Positions 1 through 9,037 of a stretch of 64,000 nucleotides of DNA are shown piece by piece. The stretch spans positions 168,645 to 232,644 of the forward strand of contig JXTB01000019.1 in NCBI GenBank assembly GCA_002914805.1. Reading direction: 5' to 3'. Within the stretch, counting starts at the first letter, position 1; every line of letters begins with the position of its first letter. Both the position numbers and the translations under genes were made by a program. A model generated the notes under the pieces. The model was not told where the DNA came from and made no database searches. It saw only the letters and a program-made list of their open reading frames with translations. The DNA is from Parasponia andersonii. Lineage: Eukaryota; Streptophyta; Magnoliopsida; Rosales; Cannabaceae.

Positions 1-1
1 A

Positions 2-1216
2 TGTTACAAGGATTCATCATGGCTATGGCATTTGAGATTCGGACATCTCAACTTTGGAGGACTAGAGCTACTGTCCAAGAAAGAAATGGTGAGAGACTTG
101 CTATGCATCAATCATCCTGATCAACTTTGTGAAGGATGCTTACTCGGGAAGCAATTCAGGAAAAGCTTTCCAAAAGAATCGAATTTAAAAGCCCAAAAGC
201 CACTAGAGCTCGTGCATACAGATGTGTGCGGTCCTATCAAACTGAGTTCTTTCGGAAAGAGTAACTACTTCTTGCATTTTATTAATGATTTCTTAAGAAA
301 GACTTGGGTTTATTTCTTGAAGCGAAAATTAGAAGTCTTTGAAGCTTTCAAGAAGTTCAAGGCTGCTGTAAAGAAGGAAAGCGGTCTTCAGATCAAAGCC
401 ATGAAATCTGATAGAGGAGGAGAATTCACTTCAAAAGAGTTCCAAGAATTCTGTGAAGCAAATGGAATTCGACGACCTTTAATTGTTCTAAGATCCCCTC
501 AACAAAATGGCGTGGCAGAAAGGAAGAACCGGACCATCCTCAACATAGCTCGAAGCATGCTGAAAAGTAAGAGATTACCCAAAGAATTCTGGGCAGAAGC
601 TGTTGCATGCGCAGTTTACTTGTCCAATCGATCTCCAATAAGAAGTGTGTGGGGAAAGACACCACAAGAAGCATAGAGCAGAAGGAAGCCTGAGATCTCT
701 CACTTAAGAGTCTTTGGAAGCATAACCTATGTGCATGTGCCTGACGAACACAGAACTAAGCTTGATGACAAAAGCGAGAAGTTTATTTTCATCGGCTACG
801 ACACCAACTCTAAAGGATATAAGTTATACGATCCTAACAATAGAAAAGTAATCATCAGTAGAGATGTAATATTCGATGAAGAAGATCAATGGGACTTTGG
901 TTCTCAAAAAAATGACTATAATTTCTTTCCACAATTTGAAGATATGGAAACACCAGTAGAGCAAGCAAGAGAAGTCCTTCAGGAGGCTATTACTCCACCT
1001 TCCTTATCAACATCATCCACTCATGAAGATTCATCTCCATCTTTCTTAACTGAGAGGCATGAAGAACGTACAAGAAGTCTTGAAGATCTATATGAGGTGA
1101 CTGATAGACTCGAAAACCTCACTCTATTTTGCCTATTTGCTGATTGTGAACCGGTGAACTTACTGTACAAGATGAAAAATGGAGGAATACGATGGATGAA
1201 GAAGTCAAAGCCATAG
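2..1216 (+). pseudogene. copia GAG-pre-integrase and integrase (broken)
   Basis: The reading frame is open from base 2, so the start lies off the window. A zinc-binding His-His-Cys-Cys motif (WHLRFGHLNF followed by CEGCLLGKQ) precedes an integrase core: first Asp in HTDVCGP, second in KSDRGGEF, and the Glu region in QQNGVAERKN. A TAG at 674-676 interrupts it where the same frame plainly resumes, giving the integrase C-terminal part up to about 1150 (SHLRVFGS, FIFIGYD). Near 1155-1165 the coding frame shifts, so the last residues before the stop at 1216 are out of frame. This is a dead enzyme fragment that once inserted element cDNA into the genome. Confidence 0.9.
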
Positions 1217-2563
1217 AGAAGAATGACACTTAGGAACTATCCACTCTTCCTAAAGGACATAAAGCTATCGGCGTAAAATAGGTGTATAAGGTGAAGAAGA
1301 ATGCCAACGGAGAGATAGAAAAATACAAAGCGAGGCTAGTTGCGAAAGGCTACAGTCAAAGAGCCGGCATTGACTACGACGAGGTATTCGCTCCTGTTGC
1401 ACGATTGGAAACTATAAGACTAATTATTTCTCTTGCCGCTCAGAACAATTGGAAGATTCATCAGATGGATATAAAGTCTGCATTTCTGAATGGAGTTCTT
1501 TACGGTCTAAAGCAAGCACCAAGAGCATGGAATAGCTGAATTGACAAATTTTTCCAAGAGAATGGATTCATTAAGTGCCCTTATGAACATGCTCTCTATG
1601 TTAAAACTAAAGATGGAGATATTTTGGTCGTATGCTTGTACGTGGATGATCTCATATTCACTGGAAGTAATCCAAGGATGTTTGATGAATTCAAGAGAGT
1701 AATAACACATGAGTTTGAAATGACAGACATCAGACTTATGGCATACTACCTCGGCATAGAGGTTAAGCAAAAGGAATAAGGCATCTTTATCTCCCAAGAA
1801 AGCTATACAAAGGAGATCCTGAAGAAGTTCAATATGGATGATTGCAAGCCGATAAGTATACCAGTGGAGTGCGGAATAAAATTATTCAAAGATGATGAAG
1901 CAGAAAAGGTGGATCCAACACTCTTTAAGAGCCTTGTTGGATGCCTTAGGTACTTGACATGTACAAAGCCTAATATTCTCTATGCAACTAGACTAGTGAG
2001 TCGTTACATGGGAACTCCAACAACTACTCACTTCAAAGCTGCAAAGAGAATTCTTCGTTACCTAAAAGGTACGATCAATCTTGGCTTGTTCTATTCAGTT
2101 TCTAATGATTACAAACTCGTTGGTTACAGTGATAGTGATTGGGCCGGAGATACTGATGATTGAAAAAGCACAACTGGTTTTGTGTTTTTCATGGGAGAAA
2201 CTGCCTTCACCTGGGTATCTAAGAAGCAACCGATTATCACCCTTTCAACATGTGAAGCTGAGTATGTAGCTGCTACATCATATATTAGTCATGCAATTTG
2301 GCTAAGAAGGTTGTTGAAAGAGTTAAACATACCACAAAAAGAGCCAACAGAGATTTGTATTGATAATAAGTCAGTAATAGCTTTGGCTAAAAATCCAGTC
2401 TTTCATGACCGAAGCAAGCATATCGATACTCGCTATCATTACATAAGAGAATGTGTTGCAAATAAAGAAGTACAATTGGAGTATGTGATCAGATTGCTGA
2501 TATTTTCACCAAGCCACTCAAGTTTGAAGACTTCACAAGATGAAGAAATTTACTTGGTATTAT
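1160..2563 (+). pseudogene. copia reverse transcriptase and RNase H (broken)
   Basis: Frame 1 carries RT motifs: [34 protein letters not shown], and the catalytic YVDD box at 1639-1650. RNase H follows with YSDSDWAGD, STCEAEYVAA and IDNKSVIALA. Nonsense codons fall at 1231, 1279, 1537, 1777 and 2161. At 1500/1501 the sequence passes from FLNGVL straight to YGLKQAP. By comparison with the family this is an in-frame loss of roughly 35 codons. Near 2490 a small deletion shifts the frame, so the C-terminal segment continues in another frame to just before the polypurine tract. It is non-functional. Confidence 0.9.
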
Positions 2564-2574
2564 GAAACAAGTTT

Positions 2575-2583
2575 AAGGGGAGG
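2575..2583 (+). other. polypurine tract of the copia element
   Basis: AAGGGGAGG lies directly against the TG of the 3' LTR, the expected place for the plus-strand DNA primer. Confidence 0.85.
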
Positions 2584-3057
2584 TGTTGAAAATAAACTTG
2601 TTTAAGCCCATAAGAAGTGTTTTAAGCCCATCAATATGAGCCTTATAAGTTAGAGTTAGCCCAAGTGTAAAGCTCATAAAAAAAAAGCCCCAAGTCCAAT
2701 TAAATAAGCCTTCCACCTAGAATCTTCTAGTGTTAGCTTGATATTAGCTTTTTACATGTGAATTATTTGATTGCTTAGATTATTATTAGAAGTGTATAGA
2801 AGAAAATATGTGTGGTTTAAGGATTTTTGTACTTATTTATTTGTGTGGTTCTCATTGTCTCTCACGTAGTATAAATACTCCTCCCCATTTGAGTTCTAAG
2901 TATCAAGTAAGAAGCAAAGCTTCTAAAAGTGAAGAGAAAAGAGAAATAAGCATAGCTTCTAGTGAGTGAGTGAGTGAGTGAGCTTGAAGAGTGAAGTTAA
3001 AATTTTCTCTTCTAAAAGTATTTGAGTGAATAATAAGTTTTGTTTTATTTTCCAACA
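2584..3057 (+). repeat. copia 3' LTR (474 bp)
   Basis: It begins TGTTGAAAAT right after the polypurine tract and ends TTTCCAACA, giving TG...CA termini. A TATAAATA box sits at 2870-2877, followed by a purine-rich leader with an (AGTG)n run near 2963-2983. The matching 5' LTR is not in the window, so age cannot be estimated and the target-site duplication (probably starting CAACC at 3058) cannot be confirmed. Confidence 0.88.
2870..2877 (+). promoter_or_regulatory. TATA box of copia LTR
   Basis: TATAAATA within the LTR, about 290 bp after its start, as expected for a U3 promoter. Read from sequence only. Confidence 0.6.
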
Positions 3058-3250
3058 CAACCTATACCAAACATAGGATTATTAATCCAACTCATTAGTC
3101 CAGTACTGTACCAAGCACTATACTAATCACAATACAATCCAGTCTAATACAATCTAATTATAATCAATAATCCAATCTAATCCAATCCTGCACACTAAAT
3201 AGGTTGTAATTTTACTTTTTCCCTATTAGATTTCTTCCTAATTTTCCTAA
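3058..3250 (+). repeat. dispersed repeat, copy 1 (abuts copia LTR)
   Basis: This segment is nearly identical to 6612-6805. Both share CAACCTATACCAAACA, the ATCCAACTCATTAGTCCAGT stretch and AGGTTGTAATTTTACTTTTT. It starts exactly where the copia LTR ends, whereas the other copy has a different left flank. The copia element therefore probably inserted into this repeat. Its TCCAATCTAATCCAATC-rich sequence resembles plant MITEs, but I found no clear terminal inverted repeats. Confidence 0.8.
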
Positions 3251-4385
3251 TTTCTTCTTTACTTGCTCGCCAAGACTTTCTTACCTGGTTTCAATTTATT
3301 TATTTATTTATTTACTTTTCTTTCCAAATAGTATTACAATATTGCCCTCTCTCTCTCTCTCTCTCTCCCCCCTTTAGAACAGTCGTTGTCTTTTTGATTC
3401 TGTGGGGGGCGTGGGACCTTCCGAACGTTATAATGAACGAGATTTCACAACCCACTACCAAAGAATAGGAATCATGGTTTTCAGTTTCACACTGCTTTGA
3501 CTATTTGACGTCTTTACCCAAGAGAGAAATAATAATAATAAAGATTTTACAAAATAAATAAAGACAGAAAGAAAGAAGACAAACCCCATGGGGGTTTAGA
3601 TTTTCTAGGGGAAGGGAACCACGTTGTTTCCTCTGCGTTATTTGGATCTTATCCATTTCTTGTTTTAAACCCTCTTAATTTAGCCAGCTGGACAATTAAA
3701 GCCTACCGAGAGGTTCTAATCCTAACCTGAATGGCATGAGTTCACAAAAAGACCTAACTTAGTGGTCAAGATAGAAGCCTCCGAAAGCTACAATAAAAGT
3801 AAAAATAACATAACTCTCTCAAGTTCGATAGATGTAAGTGGAATTGAAAAAGATCAAAACATTGGACCATGCATTAGCTTTCTTTCACTTTTTTTACAGA
3901 TCAAAACATTGGACCATACATTTTTGGTCACTATGGCCTATTATGCTATCTAAAATGCTCAAATAAGTTTATGCCTAATAAATGTTTGATGTCTAAGCAT
4001 TCGCTTTTCATAATATCTCTTAACCAAGAGATGCATCATCCCTAACATCATGATCATCATTATCCTTTGCAAAATATAATTCCCTTGTAATCATGAATAT
4101 CACAATCCTCTTCGTTTCATCCGTCTATAGTTATCAAAGTGAAATATATGTTATAGACCACGTTAAAAAAAATTAATTATAAAAAAAAAATACAAAACCA
4201 CACATTGATATAGAAACACATAAGTATTTTATCTGTAACTAGCTTTACTTGTCCATTATAAGTCCCCAAATTTTAAATCATTTAAAAGCTTAGCTGTATA
4301 ATAATCTTAAAACAATCATTTTTAAGCCCTTAAAATATTTTCTTCAAATTAAGGTTCTAACATAGCACAAATTTTAGGGCAAAAA
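3251..4385. other. AT-rich intergenic sequence, no gene seen
   Basis: Contains (TTTA)n near 3297-3317 and a CT microsatellite at about 3349-3369. No protein-like reading frame or RNA gene recognised. Confidence 0.6.
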
Positions 4386-4840
4386 AAAACCATCAATATC
4401 TAATTTCGAATAATAGCAAAAAAATCCCTAGCTATCTTTCTTGTCTTCTCAAAAAGCCAAAAAAATAAAGCATAAAGATCCAATTGTGAATAATAACAAA
4501 TCATCTCCAAGTACCTCTCTTTTCTTGTCAAAAAAAAAAAAAATCAAGATTTAACTTTGAGTAAAATAGTCTCTAGGTTCCTTTCTTTTCTCTTCAAAAA
4601 AAAAAAAAAGAAAAACCAAATATTCAAGTTCCAACTTTTGAACAATAGCAAAATCATATCTAAGTTTCTTTCTTTTCTCTCCAAAGAAAAAAGATCTGAT
4701 TTTGAGCAAAATAATCTCTACGTAACTTTCTTTTTTCTTCAAAAAAAAAAACAAAACAAAACATCAAGGTCTAATTTTAGGTATTAGAAAAATCATCTCT
4801 AACTAAATTCTTTTCTCTTAAAAAAATTAACTAACCAGGT
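4386..4840 (+). repeat. degenerate tandem repeat, about six units
   Basis: A unit containing TTCTTTTCTCTTCAAAAA, then AAGRTCYAATTTTGA and ATAGCAAAATCATCTCTA, recurs with landmark starts near 4435, 4515, 4579, 4669, 4726 and 4805. Spacing is 57-90 bp, mean about 74. The poly-A tracts vary in length. Short ORFs here on both strands are by-products of the repeat. Confidence 0.8.
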
Positions 4841-5496
4841 TCATTTTTCTATCTATGATTTTTGGGTTATTTAGAATTTTAAGAAGGGTTTTTAATCTCT
4901 TAACCACCAAATCTATAAGCAAAATAGAAATAAACAAAAAGAATAAAAGTTGACATATATGAAATACCTTCTAATTCTTATGATAGAGGATGCCAAAAAG
5001 CTACAAACTTCAAGCTTGAAAAAGTAGCAATAACGCCGAAACAGAGGTAGAAGAATGGTTGTAGTCCTGGCTATTTTGACTTAAGTTCTATATGGGTTTA
5101 TTTTCTTACTTTCTGGGGCTTGGCCCGGATTATTTAATCCAATGGGCTGTAGTGGCACCATACAGAGAAAAAGACTAAATAGTCCGATCCCTAATCTTGT
5201 CTAATGCACCAAACGGGCTGGTTATTATTTAGCCGAAATAAAGCTACACGGCAATATACATTAATACTTGTTGTTGATAAAATGTAATAGTGCAAATAAA
5301 AAGCTTTCTTTTTTACCTCTTCTTTTAGTTTTTGAACCAATCAAGACGTCGTTCTGTCTTCTGATCATGATCAGATTCCTACCATATAAAATAGTCAAAA
5401 ATATATATATTTCCACCGTTATCTTTTGTTGTTAGGGATGGACATTGGGGGGTGTAGCTAAAACAATGAGCAAGAAAAAAAACTAGCTAGCAGACT
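4841..5496. other. intergenic, MITE-like remnant, no gene seen
   Basis: The stretch 5130-5230 has TTTAATCCAATGGGCTG and CCAAACGGGCTGG motifs, like ends of small plant MITEs, but I cannot pair termini. The region just before 5497 may be an eroded 5' end of the following pseudogene. Confidence 0.4.
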
Positions 5497-6070
5497 TGAA
5501 CTAAACAAGAAGATGAGGCATTTTTGAGTGTACTAAAAGATACAACCGCACAAGGTCACCGTTATGATAATGGTAGTTTCGAACATGGTACACTATTTGT
5601 ATATGAGAAGATGTTGAGCACTTTGTGTCCTAGTTCTGGTCTAAAAGCTTATCTGTATATCGATTCAAAGTCGAAAAAATTAAAGAAATAATATAGTACT
5701 GTCTTTGATATGCTTAATAAAAATGATTTTGAATAGAATGATGTGACAGAGTGTGTAGAGTTCGACAACGATGAGGTATGGAATGTACAAATATAATTTA
5801 ATCATAATGTATATTATAATTTAAGATATTTAACTTTTGAATCCATTATTGTGAAATTAAGGAATAATTCTTTATTTTCATTCTAGCATCATAAAGAGGT
5901 GGAAGGTTGGAGGGCTAAGCCTTTTCTTCTTTATGAAAGACTTGCTAATATTTTTTTTTATTGACTGTTCCATCAGTAAAGAAGTTGAAACTCTTGCTGA
6001 TGTTGTAGACGAGCTTGACCAAACAAAGGCTAATGCAAATAAAGCTGGAATAGATGGATGGTTCAAATGA
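5497..6070 (+). pseudogene. Myb/SANT-like DNA-binding protein remnant, with intron
   Basis: Read in frame 1 from a TGA at 5497-5499, the sequence gives a Myb/SANT-like domain of the plant L10-interacting-MYB / Myb_DNA-bind_3 kind: EDEAFLSVLKD, then YDNGSFEHGT, SGLKAY, STVFDMLNK and DEVWN. A GT at 5785 and AG at 5885-5886 bound a 102-bp AT-rich intron. Exon 2 continues the domain as HHKEVEGWRAKPFLLYERLA. In-frame stops (5497, one after the KKLKK motif, one after NDFE) and a frameshift in the poly-T near 5950 inactivate it. The frame recovers as VETLADVVDELD and ends at TGA 6068-6070. Such proteins may derive from PIF/Harbinger transposon partners; this is family knowledge, and the assignment is by eye. 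Confidence 0.7.
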
Positions 6071-6138
6071 TTATTTTTTTGATATAATGTAAGTACTGGA
6101 TGGTTCAAATGATTATTTTTTTAATGTAATGTAAGTAA
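6056..6138 (+). repeat. 42-bp tandem duplication
   Basis: GGATGGTTCAAATGATTA recurs at 6056 and 6098 with the same T-run and ATGTAAGTA tail. It duplicates the last codons of the Myb/SANT-like pseudogene. Confidence 0.85.
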
Positions 6139-6611
6139 CGTCAATAGAATGATATTGACCTATTGTGTTATTAAATATAAGGTGAGTGATATATTATCAA
6201 ATATCAGTGGTATATACATTTGAGAATGATATAATATTATCACTTTCTTTTTTTCATTATTATTTAGAATGTCAAAATTCATCCATATTAAAATGAGATA
6301 CAAGTGAATTTCGTTAAATTTTTAACATAAATTTCAAAATTTGTGAACCTTAATTTATTTAATAAATATTAACATATTTGAATATTTTACTATAAATTTA
6401 GCATTTCTATAAATTTTTAATAATAGTGTAATAGTATTTAATTTAATTATTTGGTTACAGTACCAAAATATATATATTTTTTAGATTAAATATAAATAAA
6501 ATATATAAATTTAATTTTGATGTATATGATTTTAAATTTAAAATAAAAACAGTATCTAATAACATTTAAATAATTTTTTTAGAAACTATAATTAATTATA
6601 ATTCAGTTCCA
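6139..6611. other. very AT-rich intergenic, nothing recognised
   Basis: Long A/T runs and no plausible coding frame. Confidence 0.6.
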
Positions 6612-6805
6612 ACCTATACCAAACACAGGATTATTAATCCAACTCATTAGTCCAGTACTGCACCAAGCACTATACTCATCACAATATAATCCAGTCTAAT
6701 ACAATCTAATTATAATCAATAATCCAGTCTAATCCAATCCTGCACAACCAAAAATAGGTTGTAATTTTACTTTTTCCCTATTAGGTTTCTTCCTAATTTT
6801 CCTCA
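6612..6805 (+). repeat. dispersed repeat, copy 2
   Basis: Same sequence as 3058-3250 with few substitutions and a small indel near 6745. This copy has an uninterrupted left flank (ATTCAGTTCCAACC), giving a view of the site before the copia insertion in the other copy. Confidence 0.82.
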
Positions 6806-7494
6806 ATAATATTATCCTTGATCTAATATTGGAAGGTTACAATTAACGATTGTAGCTTGATTGATGATTTCGCATCTCTGCATCTATATTATCCATTTCC
6901 TCTAAATTAACAATCTTTCTTAATTGCAACTTTGAACCTGCCAAGTTAATTACCCCAAGACCTGCCACGCCCGCACAAAACAGGGCCATCAGCCATGTCA
7001 CTCCTACCAACCTTTTGGTGCGGTAACCCGTTGCTTTTGCTTAAGTTAATATTGTTAATTCATTAAGCTGGCCGGGTCTACAAAAGGTATTTTAGAATTT
7101 TTTTTTTCTTTCATATGGGAATATTTTAGTTGTTAACATGGCAAATTATATATATGGGCATCTAGTTAAGAAAATTTTATTTCGCGATTGATCATGTAAG
7201 TCGTAAAAGAAAGAAAGAATAATATTAAATAATGATACTTACTGGATTATGCCTTATAAATAAATTTCAAAATTAATTTCTTTATCCATAGAGAATTTAA
7301 AAAAAAAAAAAAACTTTATTGGATTCATTTCTGTATATATTATAAATTGATCAACATGATTGGTGAGAAATATAATTGGAAACATAGAAATAGAATCCAC
7401 CCAGCATAAAAACAAAAGAAGATAACAACATGCACACATACATAGATGCATACATGTATACATAGTTAGCTAGATCAACTCACCATGATGATGA
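6806..7494. other. intergenic; 3' flank of dirigent gene 1
   Basis: Positions about 7325-7494, read on the minus strand, match the sequence just after dirigent gene 2 (17673-17850). Shared features are GTTGATCTAGCTA, a TATACAT run, and TTTTATGCTGG followed by TTTCTATGT. This shows that the duplication included the 3' UTR. The part from 6806 to about 7250 has no recognised gene. Confidence 0.65.
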
Positions 7495-8070
7495 TCAGTA
7501 ATGCAAGACATAGACGTTGTACTCGAAAATAGCATCAAGACTAGTGGTGTTAAGCTTATAAGTTCTTGCTTGAGCATAGCCTCTTGCAAACCTGAAAAGT
7601 CCACTTCCGCCCACTATAGGCAATTCTTTAACGGCCGAAGTGATGCCGATGCGTCCCAAGACGCTCAGCGTGCTACCGTTAAACTTCCCTTCCGTGAACA
7701 CATAGTTCAGCACCATCAAAAGTCCAACCTCGGACTGTGACGCAAAGACACTTATTCCTTGAGCTCGTCCCACCTGCTTCGAGGTGGGATCCGGCCCCAC
7801 AGTTAAAAGGTCGTCTAGTACCGTCACCAAGCCAAAACTCACGGTCGAAGTGTTCGTCGTTGCTCCCTCAGCGACTGTGACGGCCGTGGGATTTCGGCCG
7901 CTGACCACATCTTGGACATAGAAGTGAAGATGGGTCAGTTTCTCTCTCTTAAACCCTAGATTCTTTTCGGGAAGAGTGTGGTGGTCATATGCGATGGTGA
8001 GGCTCAAGAAGGAGAAAATAGTGAGCGAGATGAGTAGGGTTAGGGTTGTGTTTTGAAAAGTTTTGGCCAT
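7495..8070 (-). CDS. dirigent protein, secreted (gene 1)
   Basis: 191 residues in a single exon, typical for the family. Residues 1-27 form a signal peptide with a hydrophobic LTLLISLTIFSFLSLTIA core, so the protein should enter the secretory pathway and act in the apoplast. The dirigent domain spans about 43-191: EKLTHLHFYVQDVVSGRNP (Asp54 in the conserved FY..D position), FGLVTVLDDLLTVGPD, SKQVGRAQGI, LNYVFTEGKFNGS, the hallmark GGSGLFRFARGYA (154-166), and the C-terminus EYNVYVLHY. Possible N-glycosylation sites are N73, N131 and N174. Dirigent proteins steer stereoselective coupling of phenoxy radicals or related quinone-methide chemistry in lignan, lignin or isoflavonoid pathways. The substrate cannot be told here. 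It looks closest to the DIR-b/d type (DIR22-like) by eye. The start is the first ATG, in CCACCATGG context, with a TATA run about 110 bp upstream. Confidence 0.95.
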   Translation of the reverse strand: MAKTFQNTTLTLLISLTIFSFLSLTIAYDHHTLPEKNLGFKREKLTHLHFYVQDVVSGRNPTAVTVAEGATTNTSTVSFGLVTVLDDLLTVGPDPTSKQVGRAQGISVFASQSEVGLLMVLNYVFTEGKFNGSTLSVLGRIGITSAVKELPIVGGSGLFRFARGYAQARTYKLNTTSLDAIFEYNVYVLHY

Positions 8071-8179
8071 GGTGGGGAAGACAGGTAGTTAGCAAAATTG
8101 CTTGGAAATGATTAATAATGCTTATGAATTGAAATTGAGCAATTAATTCCTAGTTTGTGATTTGTTTTGTATTATGCTT

Positions 8180-8191
8180 ATATATATATAG
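8180..8191 (-). promoter_or_regulatory. TATA-box candidate of dirigent gene 1
   Basis: A TATATATATA run about 110 bp upstream of the ATG on the minus strand. AT repeats are common here, so this rests on position alone. Confidence 0.45.
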
Positions 8192-9037
8192 CAAATTGTG
8201 CATTTCGAGCATGATTGGAAATTTTGGGTCATATGAACCCAGTTTTTCCACGGCGCATAATATCTATTTAAAGTCTAGTAGGTCGATTCCTAAACGATCG
8301 ACCTAAAGAATATTGCGGCTTTCGTAACTAACGGAATAAACAATTATATGCAAATTCGTAGAAGTTGGAAAGTTAATAAAAAACTGTTGTCCTCGAACTA
8401 GTAGTAATATAAATATAATTATCATTTCTATTATAAGGTCAGCGAAGTTATTATCTCCGTTATTAATACATTTATAAAAATTAGGGTATTAGAGTCGACT
8501 AGCTCTGTCCAATATTTTATTCAGTAATGTTTCAAATTTTTGCAAAATAAATAAACTACTAACCACGATACATGAATCTCAGTAGTCGACTGTTGCAAAC
8601 TTTGACTCTCATGTCCTCATATATGAAGCTAACAGTGGTTTTATTACAATGTACCAACCACTCTACCAGCCGATCAATTCGCGTTTCTCACGATTATTAC
8701 AAGTTAAAAGTGAGTCAGCAATTATACATATATACATACCAGTGGGTTAATAATAATCCCCATTTGATTTTTTTTTTTTTTAAAATTACACACTTGTACG
8801 TCTATACGGCGGAGCCAAACTATGGCCAGGGGACATAAACTTATATATTTATGCCATTTTTGTTTCCTTTCTTTCTTTTTTTTTATCCCCAAAAACAAGT
8901 CCCTCTCTCGGAGGAGAACTGATTTAATTCTCTTCGAAAGATGGGGACTGTTTGAGCTTTAATATTAGTGTTGACTTTCAAAATCTTCATCCGAAATTAG
9001 ATATACATGCAAAGAAATGAATTCATTAATGAGAAAT
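8192..9037. other. upstream region of dirigent gene 1 with a duplicated block
   Basis: About 8865-9037 is one of three copies of a block also at 13970-14181 (continuing at 16515-16570) and 18291-18640. Shared landmarks are AAGTCCCTCT, GAGGAG.ACTG.TT and GTTGACTTTCAAAATCT, followed by GCAAAGAAATGAATTCATTA. The rest (8192-8865) holds no recognised gene. A solo LTR begins at 9038. Confidence 0.6.

Larger units (their letters stand above)
1..3057 (+). mobile_element. Ty1/copia retrotransposon, 3' part, decayed
   Basis: The domain order is GAG-pre-integrase, integrase core, reverse transcriptase, RNase H, polypurine tract, LTR. This is the Ty1/copia order, with integrase before RT. The 5' LTR, gag and protease lie outside the window. 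The coding part carries at least six in-frame stops (674, 1231, 1279, 1537, 1777, 2161) and two frameshifts (near 1160 and 2490), so it cannot make polyprotein. It ends with an LTR having TG...CA termini. Similarity to TNT1-type elements is my impression of the protein, not a search result. Confidence 0.93.

Noticed and set aside
7501-7740. Plus-strand ORF over dirigent gene 1
   Set aside because: Lies fully inside the gene on the other strand; same for 54048-54251 and 54270-54512 over gene 3, and 54307-54660 in another frame.
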